Source of the DNA: Gemmatimonadaceae bacterium
GTDB taxonomy: Bacteria; Gemmatimonadota; Gemmatimonadetes; Gemmatimonadales; Gemmatimonadaceae
Reading direction: 5' to 3'
Assembly (NCBI GenBank): GCA_020851455.1
Contig: JADZCT010000040.1
Coordinates: 1 to 64,000 of the forward strand
Length of the DNA: 64,000 nt
Shown here: piece by piece, positions 52,351-64,000 of the stretch
How the letters are laid out: each line of letters starts with the position of its first letter
Position numbering within the stretch: the first letter of the stretch is position 1
Made by a program: the position numbers and the translations under genes
The notes under the pieces: model-generated
Told to the model about the DNA's origin: nothing
Databases searched by the model: none
Seen by the model: the letters and a program-made list of their open reading frames with translations, nothing else

Positions 52351-52354
<4 letters not shown>
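51422..52354 (+). CDS. metF: Methylenetetrahydrofolate reductase
   Basis: About 310 residues. MetF reduces 5,10-methylene-THF to 5-methyl-THF with FADH2, providing the methyl group for MetH. The family start [19 protein letters not shown] carries the catalytic Glu; [36 protein letters not shown] and [20 protein letters not shown] are the FAD and folate site strands, and the C-terminus [20 protein letters not shown] is typical. The start is unclear: GTG 51422 is chosen, TTG 51404 lies in the terminator T-run, and TTG 51479 would begin just before FSVSFEFF. The stop overlaps the metH start (GTGA). Confidence 0.93.
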
Positions 52355-56133
<3,779 letters not shown>

Positions 56134-56143
56134 TTGTGGGATC

Positions 56144-57319
56144 ATGGCCAGCGACGCCGCGACAATGCCCACTTCGACGCGAAGGGTCCTCGTCATTGAC
56201 GATGAGCCGGCGGTCCTCAAGGCGCTCGGGATGGTATTGGAGCGGCGCGGCTTCTCCGTAGACACCATTGCCAACGCGCGCGAGGCGCTCGCGCGGATAG
56301 CGCAGCGGAGGTACCACGCAATCCTGTCCGATATCATCATGCCGGAGATGTCGGGCGTGGAGTTTCTGCGCGACCTGCGCCGCCACGACCTCGACGTCCC
56401 CGTCATCCTGATGACGGCCGGCCCGACGCTGGATTCCGCGATTGACGCGGTCGAGTACGGTGCGCAGCAGTACCTGCTCAAGCCGGTTGAGCCGGACGCG
56501 CTCGTGAAGGCCGTTGGGCGGGCGGTGGCGATCGGGGAGATGGCCCGCGCAAAGAGGGAGGCGCTCGCGGGCGGCGGCCGCAAGTCGGTGTCGCTCAACG
56601 AGCGCGCCGATCTCGAGGCGATCCTCAGACGCGCTTACGAGACCGTAAGCGTCGTCTTCCAGCCGGTCGTATCCCTCAGGCAGCAGGCGCTCGTTGGGTA
56701 CGAGGCGCTGATGCGCTGCGACGAGACGCTCTTCGGCTCGTACGACGCACTGCTGGCGGCTTCCGAGCGTATCTCATGGCGCCCCGTGCTCGCACGAACG
56801 ATCTACCAGCGCATCGCCGCGGCCTGCAGCGCGCTGCCGGATGACGCGCTCCTCTTTGTGAACGTCCACCCGCTCGACGCTCAGGAAGGCCTGCTCACGG
56901 GGCCGGACGCGCCGCTCGAGCCACTTGCCCGCAGCATCGTGCTGGAGGCGAGCGATCGTATGCCGGAATCGCAGGCCGACACCTTCGCGACCTCGCTCGC
57001 GGCGGTGCGCGGAGCCGGCTACCGGATGGCGATTGACGACCTTGGCGTCGGCGGCTCGCACATGTCGCTCTACTCCCGGCTCAAGCCGGACTTCGCCAAG
57101 CTCGACAGCTCCGTCATACGCGGGCTGGATACCAGCGACGACCGCCTGCGCATGACGCGCGGGATGTACGCCCTCTGCCGCGAACTGGGCGTGCCTGTGA
57201 TCGTGGAAGGAGTCGAGACCGAAGGCGAACGCACCGCATTGATGGCGCTTGGCGCCGACTATGCGCAAGGATACCTGTTCGGCCGGCCCGAAAGCGGGTT
57301 TGCCGCCCCACACATCTGA
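56144..57319 (+). CDS. Response regulator with EAL domain (c-di-GMP phosphodiesterase)
   Basis: 391 residues. Receiver domain 13-130: VLVIDDEPAV, phospho-acceptor D63 in AILSDIIMPEMSG, Lys in YLLKPVEP. The EAL domain (~165-385) has YEALMR (E187), FVNVHP (Asn metal ligand), IVLEASDR, AIDDLGVGGSHMSL (the Asp pair), FAKLDSSVI (Lys), IVEGVETEGE and QGYLFGRP (Gln). The catalytic signature is therefore complete, although loop 6 is shortened to GVGG. It should cut c-di-GMP to pGpG on receiving a phosphoryl signal. It lies ten bases after metH and may be read through from it. Confidence 0.92.
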   Translation: MASDAATMPTSTRRVLVIDDEPAVLKALGMVLERRGFSVDTIANAREALARIAQRRYHAILSDIIMPEMSGVEFLRDLRRHDLDVPVILMTAGPTLDSAIDAVEYGAQQYLLKPVEPDALVKAVGRAVAIGEMARAKREALAGGGRKSVSLNERADLEAILRRAYETVSVVFQPVVSLRQQALVGYEALMRCDETLFGSYDALLAASERISWRPVLARTIYQRIAAACSALPDDALLFVNVHPLDAQEGLLTGPDAPLEPLARSIVLEASDRMPESQADTFATSLAAVRGAGYRMAIDDLGVGGSHMSLYSRLKPDFAKLDSSVIRGLDTSDDRLRMTRGMYALCRELGVPVIVEGVETEGERTALMALGADYAQGYLFGRPESGFAAPHI

Positions 57320-57323
57320 ACCA

Positions 57324-58484
57324 ATGACCCACGGTAGCAACGCCATGCCGTTGTCGGTGCTCACCGACGACGAACGAAGCTTTCAGTCGGCAGTCGCGGA
57401 GTTCGCGCAGGGAGAGGTCGCGCCGCGCGTCGCGGCGATGGAACGCGCCGCGAAGCTCGATCCTGAACTGATCCCCAAGTACTTCGAGATGGGCCTGATG
57501 GGCATCCAGGTGCCCGAGGAACACGGCGGCGCTGGCGGCTCCGTCATGATGGTCGCGCTCGCCGTCGAGGGGATCAGCCGCGTAGACGCGTCCGCAGCGA
57601 TCATGGTGGACGTGCAGAACACGCTCGTTGCCTATCCGCTGCTCACCGCGGCGAGCGCCGAGCAGAAGGCCCGCTACCTGCCGGCGATCTGCGAGTCGAA
57701 GGTCGGGGCCTATGCGCTGAGCGAGGCGGCCAGCGGCTCCGACGCATTCGGGCTCCAGACGACCGCGAAGCCGCAGGGCAGGGACTGGGTGCTCCAGGGC
57801 CGCAAGCTATGGATAACGAACGCGGCCGAGGCCGAGGTGTTTGTGGTCTTCGCGAACGCCGACCCGGGCAAAGGCTACAAGGGGATCACCGCGTTTATCG
57901 TCGAACGCGACTTCCCGGGGTTCAGCGTCGGGCGAAAGGAAGACAAGCTTGGCATCCGCTCCTCCAGCACCTGCGAGCTGATTCTCGACGGCGTCGTCGT
58001 GCCGGGCGACAACGTGCTCGGCCCGGTCGGCCAGGGCTACAAGATCGCGATCGAGACGCTGAACGAAGGCCGTATCGGCATCGGCGCGCAGATGATTGGC
58101 GTCGCGCAGGGCGCGCTGGACGCGGCAGTGGGGTACGTGAACGAACGGCATCAGTTCGGGCGCGCAGTCGCCGACAACCAGGCGGTGCAATTCCAGCTAG
58201 CGCAGGTCGCAACCGAACTTCAGGCGGCGCGGCTCATGGTTTACGATGCCGCGCGCCTCAAGGACGCCGGGCACGACGTGGCGCAGGCCGGCGCAATGGC
58301 CAAGCTGTATGCGTCGCAGGTGTGCGAGCGGGTCACGTCCCTCTGCGTCGAGTTGTTCGGCGGCTACGGGTACACGAAGGACTACCCAGTGGAGAAGTTC
58401 TACCGCGACGCGAAGATCGGCGCGATCTACGAGGGAACGAGCAACATGCAGCTCCAGACGATCGCCAAGGGGTTGCTCAGGTAG
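57324..58484 (+). CDS. Acyl-CoA dehydrogenase, short-chain type
   Basis: About 386 residues. FAD enzyme that introduces the trans-2 double bond in acyl-CoA in fatty-acid or branched-chain breakdown. Motifs: GLMGIQVPEEHGGAGGS (N-terminal helix domain), YALSEAASGSDAFGLQTTA and KLWITNAAEAEVFVVFANAD (beta domain, flavin and substrate), HQFGRAVADNQAVQFQLAQV, and CVELFGGYGYTKDYPVEKFY with RDAKIGAIYEGTSNMQL, whose Glu is the catalytic base. Position of that Glu near the C-terminus is of the butyryl/short-chain class. ATG 57324 is chosen; ATG 57345 is also possible. The DUF1684 gene follows after five bases. Confidence 0.94.
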   Translation: MTHGSNAMPLSVLTDDERSFQSAVAEFAQGEVAPRVAAMERAAKLDPELIPKYFEMGLMGIQVPEEHGGAGGSVMMVALAVEGISRVDASAAIMVDVQNTLVAYPLLTAASAEQKARYLPAICESKVGAYALSEAASGSDAFGLQTTAKPQGRDWVLQGRKLWITNAAEAEVFVVFANADPGKGYKGITAFIVERDFPGFSVGRKEDKLGIRSSSTCELILDGVVVPGDNVLGPVGQGYKIAIETLNEGRIGIGAQMIGVAQGALDAAVGYVNERHQFGRAVADNQAVQFQLAQVATELQAARLMVYDAARLKDAGHDVAQAGAMAKLYASQVCERVTSLCVELFGGYGYTKDYPVEKFYRDAKIGAIYEGTSNMQLQTIAKGLLR

Positions 58485-58489
58485 GGGCG

Positions 58490-59449
58490 ATGCCGGAACG
58501 GTTCTCACCCGCAGTTGCGGCTCTTGCCGCGCTGGCGATCGGTTGCGCGAGCGACGTTCCGCATCTCCCATCCGTCAGCGCCGCCGTCCACCGCGACTCC
58601 GTGGCGCTGTGGCAGGCCTCGCGCTGGAGCGCGGTATTCGGGCCAGGCGGGTGGGCGACGCTGCTTGGCCTCTGGTGGATCGAGCCGGGCAAGACGTCCA
58701 TCGGCTCGGCGCCTGACAACACGATCGTGCTCCCGGCGAACCGCTCGCCGCGGAACCTCGGAACCGTCTGGCTCGGCAGCGACTCCGCCTACTTCGTCGC
58801 CGCAGCAGGCGCCACCGTGTACGCCGACACGGTCCGCAACCCCGTTACTGCAGTGCGGCTGCATCCGGATTACGAGCTGCGATCCACCGTGCTTCGCAGC
58901 GGGTCGCTCATCATCCAGTTCCTGGTGCGCGAAGACCGCGGCGTTCACCGGCGCGCGATCCGGATCAAGGATACGCTCAGTGCGTCGCGCACCGCGCCTC
59001 CGCTGCGGTACTTCCCGACCGACATCAGATGGCGCGTGCAGGCGCGGTACGTGCCGGTTGCGGGCGCGGACTCGCTCAACATCATCGGCGTGCTCGGTAC
59101 CGAGACGCGCATGGCGCATCCCGGCGACCTGCGGTTCACTATCGGCGGAAAACGCTACGCGCTCATGGTGATCCGCGAACCCGAGGATCACTCGAAGAAC
59201 CTCTTCGTGATGTTCACTGATTCTACGAACCGGAAGGAGACGTACCCGGCCACGCGATACGTCTGGGTTTCCGCCCCCGACTCGCTCGGACGCACGGTCA
59301 TTGACTTCAACAAGGCGTACAACCCACCGTGTGCGTTCACGCGCTTTGCCACGTGCCCGTTCCCGCCCAAGGGAAACCACCTCCCGCTTTACGTCACGGC
59401 AGGCGAGTGGAATCCCCACTACGAAGAGGTGGCGACGCACTCCCCGTGA
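58490..59449 (+). CDS. DUF1684 family lipoprotein
   Basis: 319 residues. The signal AALAALAIGCAS has a lipobox with the acylated Cys at 19. The mature part is the DUF1684 fold: GPGGWATLLGLWWIEPGKTS near the start and the family end DFNKAYNPPCAFTRFATCPF and PPKGNHLPLYVTAGEWNP, with two conserved Cys. The function is unknown; the family is widespread in Actinobacteria, Bacteroidota and Gemmatimonadota. The start is ATG 58490, five bases after the dehydrogenase stop. Its last 56 bases overlap the end of the convergent symporter gene, so both C-termini are constrained by one another. Confidence 0.87.
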   Translation: MPERFSPAVAALAALAIGCASDVPHLPSVSAAVHRDSVALWQASRWSAVFGPGGWATLLGLWWIEPGKTSIGSAPDNTIVLPANRSPRNLGTVWLGSDSAYFVAAAGATVYADTVRNPVTAVRLHPDYELRSTVLRSGSLIIQFLVREDRGVHRRAIRIKDTLSASRTAPPLRYFPTDIRWRVQARYVPVAGADSLNIIGVLGTETRMAHPGDLRFTIGGKRYALMVIREPEDHSKNLFVMFTDSTNRKETYPATRYVWVSAPDSLGRTVIDFNKAYNPPCAFTRFATCPFPPKGNHLPLYVTAGEWNPHYEEVATHSP

Positions 59450-60902
59450 GCGAAACGCCCACGAATACGAGCAGGGCGGCGATGAGCGCCACCCCGCTCC
59501 ACGGTACTCCCGCGGGGAGCACGTAGAGTCCCGCGAAGGAAAGCGACTCGCCGCCAAGCGTCACCACCAGCCCGGTGGTGATGGAGGCGATCGCGCCGCG
59601 CGCCGTTGCGCCAGGCCAGTTGAGGCCGACGGCAAGGGCCGGAACCAGGGTACTGGCGAACAGGCCGTAGCCGAAGACGCCAAGGAACGCGACCTGCGCG
59701 CCAGGGGCGTGTGCGACGGCAATTGCGGCAACCGCGAGTACGAGCGTCGCCGTGCGACCCTTCCGCAGTTCATTCGATGGCGTTCGGCCAAGGGCGTACG
59801 GCAGGTCGTGCATCAGGGCAGCCGCGCCCACCGACAGGAACGAGTTCACCGTGCTCATGATCGCCGCGGCCACACCCGCAAACACCAATCCGCCGAGCGA
59901 AACGGGGACCGCGTGCACGAGGAACGCCGGCATGGCATCGTCGTTCCGCGTGAGTGGCGGAATATCGCCCCGCACGACCATCGCCTTTGCCGCGAGCCCC
60001 ACGGTCAGGTAGAGGAGCAGCGCAAGCGTCATCGCGACCGTCATCACCATCGGGTACCAGCGGAACCGCTCCACGTCGCGCGCCATCAGGTACTTGTGCG
60101 CGATGTGAGGCTGGGCAAGCGAGCCGACGCCAAACACGAAGAACCAGCTCAGCGCCATCAGCGCGCCTCCCTTACCCCACGGCGAGAGCAGCGATGTATC
60201 GCTGGCGGCGAGAGTGGCGCTGATGGTCCCAAGGCCGCCGCCGGATCGAAGGGCGTACCAGCATGCTGCCACCGACGCCGCGGCCATCACAACGCCCTGA
60301 AACACATCGGCGTAGACGCCAGCCAGAATGCCGCCCGCGACGGTGTACGCGAGGACTGCCGCGGCGCCGATCCAGATGCCCGCCGAAAGCCCCACTCCAA
60401 GGACAGCGTCGAGCACGTAGCCGAGCGCGAGGAAGTTCGTGGCGATGTACCCGATGAGCGCCACGAGGATTGCGGCGGCGGCCCAGCCCTGCGCGGCGCG
60501 TGATTCGTAGCGCGCGCCGATCGCGCCCGGGATCGTGATGACGCCGCGCGTCCGCCCGAGGTCATGGAGCGGTCGCGCGAGCGACCATGCGCCAAGCGTA
60601 TTCGTGAGCGACGCGGGGAGCACTATGTAGAGCGCCGTTGCCCCGAGGCCGTAGAAGAGCCCCGGCCCACCTACGAACGTGAATCCGGAGAGGGTCGCGG
60701 CCATGGCCGAGACACCGAGCACGACCGTGCCGAGCCCCCGGCCAGCCACGAAGAAGTCGGTCGCCGTCCGGGTGCGTCGCGCGGCCCATGCGGCGATCCC
60801 CACGAGCACGGCGAGGTACGCCGCCATGACCGCGGGCGTCACGGCTCCCCCGACGCGGGGGAGCGAAGCCAATTGAACCAATGGCAGGAACGGCGCGGTC
60901 AC
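59394..60902 (-). CDS. Sodium:solute symporter family transporter
   Basis: 502 residues with about 13 transmembrane helices. Marks of the SSS family: TATDFFVAGRGLGTVVLGVS, AATLSGFTFVGGPGLFYGLG (Na site helix 1), GARYESRAAQGWAA, YTVAGGILAGVYADVFQGVV (the TDFIQ-like segment of helix 5-6) and AGVAAAIMSTVNSFLSVGAA (helix 8 with the Ser-Thr sodium ligands). The solute is unknown; proline, pantothenate and acetate carriers are alike. GTG 60902 overlaps the upstream stop (GTGA). The stop lies inside the DUF1684 gene on the other strand. Confidence 0.9.
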   Translation of the reverse strand: MTAPFLPLVQLASLPRVGGAVTPAVMAAYLAVLVGIAAWAARRTRTATDFFVAGRGLGTVVLGVSAMAATLSGFTFVGGPGLFYGLGATALYIVLPASLTNTLGAWSLARPLHDLGRTRGVITIPGAIGARYESRAAQGWAAAAILVALIGYIATNFLALGYVLDAVLGVGLSAGIWIGAAAVLAYTVAGGILAGVYADVFQGVVMAAASVAACWYALRSGGGLGTISATLAASDTSLLSPWGKGGALMALSWFFVFGVGSLAQPHIAHKYLMARDVERFRWYPMVMTVAMTLALLLYLTVGLAAKAMVVRGDIPPLTRNDDAMPAFLVHAVPVSLGGLVFAGVAAAIMSTVNSFLSVGAAALMHDLPYALGRTPSNELRKGRTATLVLAVAAIAVAHAPGAQVAFLGVFGYGLFASTLVPALAVGLNWPGATARGAIASITTGLVVTLGGESLSFAGLYVLPAGVPWSGVALIAALLVFVGVSLTGSASPPLRSGDSTRLP

Positions 60903-61336
60903 TCGCCTTCCGCACCGCCGCCATGCCGCGGGCCGCCATCGCTGCGATCGTTGCCGCCGGAGCGGGGCATCGAGCGGGCGAACACGACGGGCAGCACCAG
61001 CAACGGGATGAACCCGACGCCGTAGAACACCACCGCGAGCCGACGCGGCAGGCCAAGCAGCTGTGGCTCGCCGGCAGGAGCGGGCGTCAGCGCGCAGGCA
61101 AACGCCGCCAGCAGGAGCACGCCAAGGAGGATGAGGATCGCACCGACAGCGCGTCCGTGGATGCCGCCGCGCGCCGCCCCCAGCACGAACATCGCGACCG
61201 AAGCCATGCTCGTTCCCAGCGCGAGCGCCCACGGCGCCCAGTCGGGAGCGCTTCCGGCCAGGATCGTTCCGGCGTATCCGATTCCCGTCGTCGCGGCGCC
61301 GGCAGTCAGCAGCGCCACGCCAGGGCCCGCGCGCAC
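60899..61336 (-). CDS. Small membrane protein coupled to the symporter
   Basis: About 145 residues with four hydrophobic segments (ALLTAGAATTGIGYAGTILA, WAPWALALGTSMASVAMFVL, VGAILILLGVLLLAAFACAL and LAVVFYGVGFIPLLVLPVVF), ending in a polar Gly/Ser/Asp tail. It overlaps the symporter start by GTGA. Small partner proteins (DUF485, DUF3311) are known for this transporter family, but the sequence does not match these as far as I can tell. GTG 61336 is chosen as it begins two bases after the stop of the EAL gene; the longer frame lies inside that gene. Confidence 0.7.
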   Translation of the reverse strand: MRAGPGVALLTAGAATTGIGYAGTILAGSAPDWAPWALALGTSMASVAMFVLGAARGGIHGRAVGAILILLGVLLLAAFACALTPAPAGEPQLLGLPRRLAVVFYGVGFIPLLVLPVVFARSMPRSGGNDRSDGGPRHGGGAEGE

Positions 61337-61338
61337 GA

Positions 61339-62490
61339 TCAGGACACGCCCTTCGGGGTCCGTCCGTGGAGCGTCGGGGTCGTCGGGCGCGAAATCACGT
61401 AGCCCTGCGCATAGGTTGCGCCGTGCTCCTGCACCCACTCCAGCTCCTCGGCGGTCTCCACCCCCTCGGCGATACTCGCGATCTCCAGCTCGCCCGCGAT
61501 CTCCAGGATCTTCCGGGTGATCAGCGCCTTGTATGGATCGGTGGTCACGCCGTGGATCAGTTCCATGTCGAGCTTGATGAAGTCCGGGCGCACGTGGTGC
61601 AGGAGGTTCAGGCCCGAATACCCCGCTCCCACGTCATCGAGCGCCACGCGAAACCCCGCATCGCGGTGGGAAGCGAGCAGGCGCTTCAGCCCCGGCAGGT
61701 CGGCCGCTTTGTCGGACTCGACGATCTCGAAGACGATGCGGTCGTGCGGCACGCCGGCGCGGTCTATGAACTCGATCGTGTCCTCGAGGCTCGCGAGCGG
61801 ATCTTCGATCGCGCTCGGGGTGACGTTGACGAACAGGTTGCCCTCGACCTCGTCCATCACCATGCGGCTCACCGCCGCCTTGCGCGCCGCCAGTTCCAGC
61901 CGGTCGAGCATCCCGCACCCGCGCGCGGCGTCGAAGAGAAACGTCGGGTGGATGACGGAGTCGTCGCGCGCGATTCCCCTGAGCAGCGCTTCGTGCGCGA
62001 ATACGCGCGTCGGCGCGCCCGCATAGACGATGTCCTGCAGCACGCTCGTGAAGCGCTCCTCGTCGAGCAGGTCGCCCAGCCACTCGGACTCCGCGAGCAT
62101 GGCGAACTGCGCGTACGTCCTCACCTTCGGAAAGTCCGCCGCGGCAAGGGGCGCGGCGTCGGCCTTGTAGAGCACGCTGACCGTCGCGGCCTCCTGGTGG
62201 GTCAGCGTCCTGCGCATCGGCATCACGAGCGCCCGCAGCGTTATCCAGTCAATCTCGCCGACGATGCAGTCGCCTTCCTCGAGGCGGTACGGCACGTCGT
62301 GGCGCTCGAGAATGCCGCGCACTTTCTCGCGCGCCGTGCGCGATCCGCACCACAGGTACAGGTGCCCGATGGGCACCAGCGGCCGTCCCAGCGAGTCCCG
62401 ATGAATGGCGACGCGCAAAGCTGCGCCCGTGGTTGTGTCCATGCCCGACCGCTGTGAGGGAAAGTGAAGACGTGGTGTTCGTTGACTCAT
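61339..62490 (-). CDS. EAL-domain protein with unusual N-terminal domain
   Basis: 383 residues. The EAL domain (~150-375) has QDIVYAGAPTRVFAHEALLR (E167), LFVNVTPSAIED (Asn), IVFEIVESD, VALDDVGAGYSGLNLL (DD), IKLDMELI (Lys), SIAEGVETAEELE and YAQGYVISRP (Gln), a full set for c-di-GMP hydrolysis. The first ~145 residues (VPIGHLYLWCGSRTAREKVR, ERHDVPYRLEEGDCIVGEID) form a domain I do not recognise; it has no receiver or PAS signature and may be the sensor. ATG 62490 has AGGA eight bases upstream. The hairpin cluster at 62550-62592 lies in its leader. Confidence 0.88.
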   Translation of the reverse strand: MSQRTPRLHFPSQRSGMDTTTGAALRVAIHRDSLGRPLVPIGHLYLWCGSRTAREKVRGILERHDVPYRLEEGDCIVGEIDWITLRALVMPMRRTLTHQEAATVSVLYKADAAPLAAADFPKVRTYAQFAMLAESEWLGDLLDEERFTSVLQDIVYAGAPTRVFAHEALLRGIARDDSVIHPTFLFDAARGCGMLDRLELAARKAAVSRMVMDEVEGNLFVNVTPSAIEDPLASLEDTIEFIDRAGVPHDRIVFEIVESDKAADLPGLKRLLASHRDAGFRVALDDVGAGYSGLNLLHHVRPDFIKLDMELIHGVTTDPYKALITRKILEIAGELEIASIAEGVETAEELEWVQEHGATYAQGYVISRPTTPTLHGRTPKGVS

Positions 62491-62549
62491 GGATATGTCC
62501 TGCGGTCACGGGTGGGGCAGTGACTCGGGACACGGGATGGCAAGCAAGA

Positions 62550-62592
62550 GCACCCGGAGACGGAACCGGGTGCCCTTTTCGGGGGCACCCGG
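62550..62592 (-). promoter_or_regulatory. Mutually exclusive hairpins before the EAL gene
   Basis: Three short segments can pair in two ways: GCACCCGG (62550-62557) with CCGGGTGC (62566-62573), or CCGGGTGCCC (62566-62575) with GGGCACCCGG (62583-62592). Read on the minus strand, the first hairpin to form is the 10-bp one, and the alternative lies next to TCTTGCTTG, a weak T-rich tail. The site is 21 bases after the M14-type gene and 60 before the EAL start. It may be a simple terminator with a duplicated arm or an attenuator. Confidence 0.5.
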
Positions 62593-62612
62593 CCGTCCAC
62601 TACGGGCTACGT

Positions 62613-64000
62613 TCAGGGAACGATGTTCGGCTTGCCATCTCCGGCGATCGTGTTGAACAGCAGCTTGAACGTCCCGGCCGGTGTGGCGCGGAACGTGATT
62701 TCCGGTCCGAACATGTACACCGTGCCCTGGCCGTACTTGCCCTCGACCATCGCGACGCCGCCGTCGAGGTAGTTCTGGCCCCACGCCCATCCGCTCTTCA
62801 GCGGTGTGGGGCTGTCGAACCACGCAATGGGCTTGACGCCCTTCGCAGCTGCGTCGGGGCCGAGCCGGAACACGGGGCTGTTGTTGAAGAACACGTCACC
62901 GCGCGCGTCCTGGCCACGCGCCGCCAGGGTTGTCGTATCGTAGGCGACCTCGAGAAGCGACCCGGGCACGTAGAACTTCTCGCTGGAGAGCGGCGTGGCC
63001 GCAGTGCCAGTGGGCGTGCGCTCGACGAGATGGTTCGTTACCGGGAAGCCGAACTGCTGCGCCGCTGCAATGGACGACGCCCCAATCGCGATGAGCCGGC
63101 CGCCCTGCTGCACGAATTCCTTCAGCTTCGCAACGGTGGCTTCCGTCACGGAGCCAACCATTGACTGGTACTGGGCCGGGACGTTGGCGCCACCGCGACC
63201 GCCACCGCCGCGCCCGCCGCGCCCCCCTGCGCCGCTGCTCACGCCCGGAATCGAGTTCTCCGGGAAGATGAGCACGTCGAACTTGCTGCGGAGGTTGCCG
63301 GCGTTCAGTTCCGGCGCGTAGACGAGCTTGTACGGCATGCTGTACTGCTCGAGGAGCCAGCGGATGTGCCCGCTTGGCATCGAGCCGCCGTACTGGTCCC
63401 AGAGCCCGACGCGCGGGGCGGGTAGCTTGTTGCTCGACGCCGACAGGTCGGCAGACGCGGCGAACTCGACGCCGAGTTCAGCGGCTGCCTTGCGCACGAC
63501 CGGGGTGCTCGTCGCCGTTGCCGGGATGTAGTACGATCCGGCCGGGAACGATTCACCAGCCACCGTTACGGGGCCGTTCGTACGATACACGTCCGCGCCG
63601 GCGGTCCAGAGGCGGGCAACTGCATCGAACGCGTCGTTCACCTTGGCCGATACCACCCAGCCGGCGCCAGTCGTGGCGACGTTGGTCGGATCCGGCTTGA
63701 TGCGGTCCACGAGCGGATCCAGGCGCTTGAAAGGACCGTCGAATCCATCGAGGACGCGGTCGAACTTCACGCCCATCTGCATTGCGAGCGTCCAGCCTGC
63801 GTTGTCGTACGGTCTGGTGGGCGGGGCGCCCGGGTACGCGAAATCGTTCGGGTGATCCTGCGGCTCGAACATGTCGAGCACGTGGGCCCGGAAAGCCTGG
63901 GCCGTCTTCACCACGTACGATCCAGCCGGGTACTGCTTGCCGGCGACCGTGAAGTTCGCGGTGGCGCGGTGGACGACGATGCCGGTCTTCTGGAGTGCGA
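62613..64000 (-). CDS. M14-type metallopeptidase-family protein, C-terminal part
   Basis: The last ~462 residues of a large protein whose start is beyond the right edge; the frame is open to base 64000. The piece matches the C-terminal part of the ~900-residue secreted M14-family proteins common in this kind of genome: GKQYPAGSYVVKTAQAFRAH, DHPNDFAYPGAPPTRPYDNA and a glutamine-amidotransferase-like domain (KFDVLIFPENSIPG, LKEFVQQGGRLIAIGAS). A Gly/Arg-rich insert GGRGGRGGGGRGG lies near the centre. The M14 zinc site itself is not in the window, so activity cannot be judged. It ends 123 bases upstream of the EAL gene on the same strand. Confidence 0.75.
   Translation of the reverse strand, partial: ALQKTGIVVHRATANFTVAGKQYPAGSYVVKTAQAFRAHVLDMFEPQDHPNDFAYPGAPPTRPYDNAGWTLAMQMGVKFDRVLDGFDGPFKRLDPLVDRIKPDPTNVATTGAGWVVSAKVNDAFDAVARLWTAGADVYRTNGPVTVAGESFPAGSYYIPATATSTPVVRKAAAELGVEFAASADLSASSNKLPAPRVGLWDQYGGSMPSGHIRWLLEQYSMPYKLVYAPELNAGNLRSKFDVLIFPENSIPGVSSGAGGRGGRGGGGRGGANVPAQYQSMVGSVTEATVAKLKEFVQQGGRLIAIGASSIAAAQQFGFPVTNHLVERTPTGTAATPLSSEKFYVPGSLLEVAYDTTTLAARGQDARGDVFFNNSPVFRLGPDAAAKGVKPIAWFDSPTPLKSGWAWGQNYLDGGVAMVEGKYGQGTVYMFGPEITFRATPAGTFKLLFNTIAGDGKPNIVP

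Overview
The window is about 64 kb of GC-rich, densely coding bacterial chromosome. It holds 52 genes that I can support, two of them cut by the window edges. I see no rRNA, tRNA, insertion sequence, prophage or CRISPR. The gene set best fits Gemmatimonadota or a close relative: Rho with a long Gly/Arg-rich N-terminal extension, ThyX, an EF-G-like second factor, a DUF1800/DUF1501 pair, a 1107-residue secreted BNR-repeat protein, several secreted M14/M1 peptidases with RGG-rich inserts, and many c-di-GMP and kinase proteins. This placement is an inference from gene content, not from a marker-gene search.

Layout. 1-9.2 kb: end of nadC, a DUF2127 membrane protein, a DUF255 thioredoxin-fold protein, a GT39-type glycosyltransferase, an M20 dipeptidase, rho, a TPR protein and a receiver-domain protein. 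9.2-18.8 kb: an AraC-type regulator coupled to that receiver protein, a 42-residue lipoprotein, a TPR protein, a polysaccharide deacetylase, the DUF1800/DUF1501 pair, an EF-G-like GTPase and thyX. 18.9-25.6 kb, minus strand: hsp20 and, upstream of it, an eight-gene operon whose cistrons overlap or nearly touch: phasin-like protein, M20 deacylase, a 73-residue protein, an RNase HI-like protein lacking catalytic residues, a zinc-ribbon protein, two unknown proteins and squalene synthase. 25.9-38 kb: CoA transferase, a GDSL-like lipoprotein with a degenerate active site, an ECF sigma factor with a small coupled partner, lpd and odhB (E3 and E2 of a 2-oxoacid dehydrogenase), a medium-chain dehydrogenase, two membrane proteins and gyrA. 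38-50 kb: the BNR protein, an M14 carboxypeptidase, a threonine dehydratase-diguanylate cyclase-Ser/Thr kinase operon coupled by ATGA overlaps, an M1 aminopeptidase and a degenerate retropepsin-like protein. 50-64 kb: a saccharopine dehydrogenase-family protein, metF-metH behind a candidate SAM-II-like riboswitch with an intrinsic terminator, two EAL proteins, acyl-CoA dehydrogenase, a DUF1684 lipoprotein, a sodium:solute symporter with a small membrane partner, and the end of an M14-type protein.

How the genes connect. metF supplies 5-methyl-THF to MetH (B12-dependent methionine synthase); the SAM-sensing leader would close the feedback loop. One diguanylate cyclase (with an RxxD inhibition site) and two EAL proteins give c-di-GMP synthesis and turnover. 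lpd and odhB belong to the TCA-cycle dehydrogenase complex, but E1 is not here. Secreted peptidases and the BNR protein suggest a protein-scavenging heterotroph.

Most interesting signals: (1) the promoter-aptamer-terminator leader of metF; (2) a run of enzyme-like proteins with lost catalytic residues (RNase HI-like, GDSL-like, retropepsin-like, EF-G-like G4 motif); (3) a candidate sigma-54 promoter with inverted repeats before hsp20; (4) leaderless-type starts with a -10 box six bases before the start codon; (5) RGG-rich inserts shared by unrelated secreted proteins.
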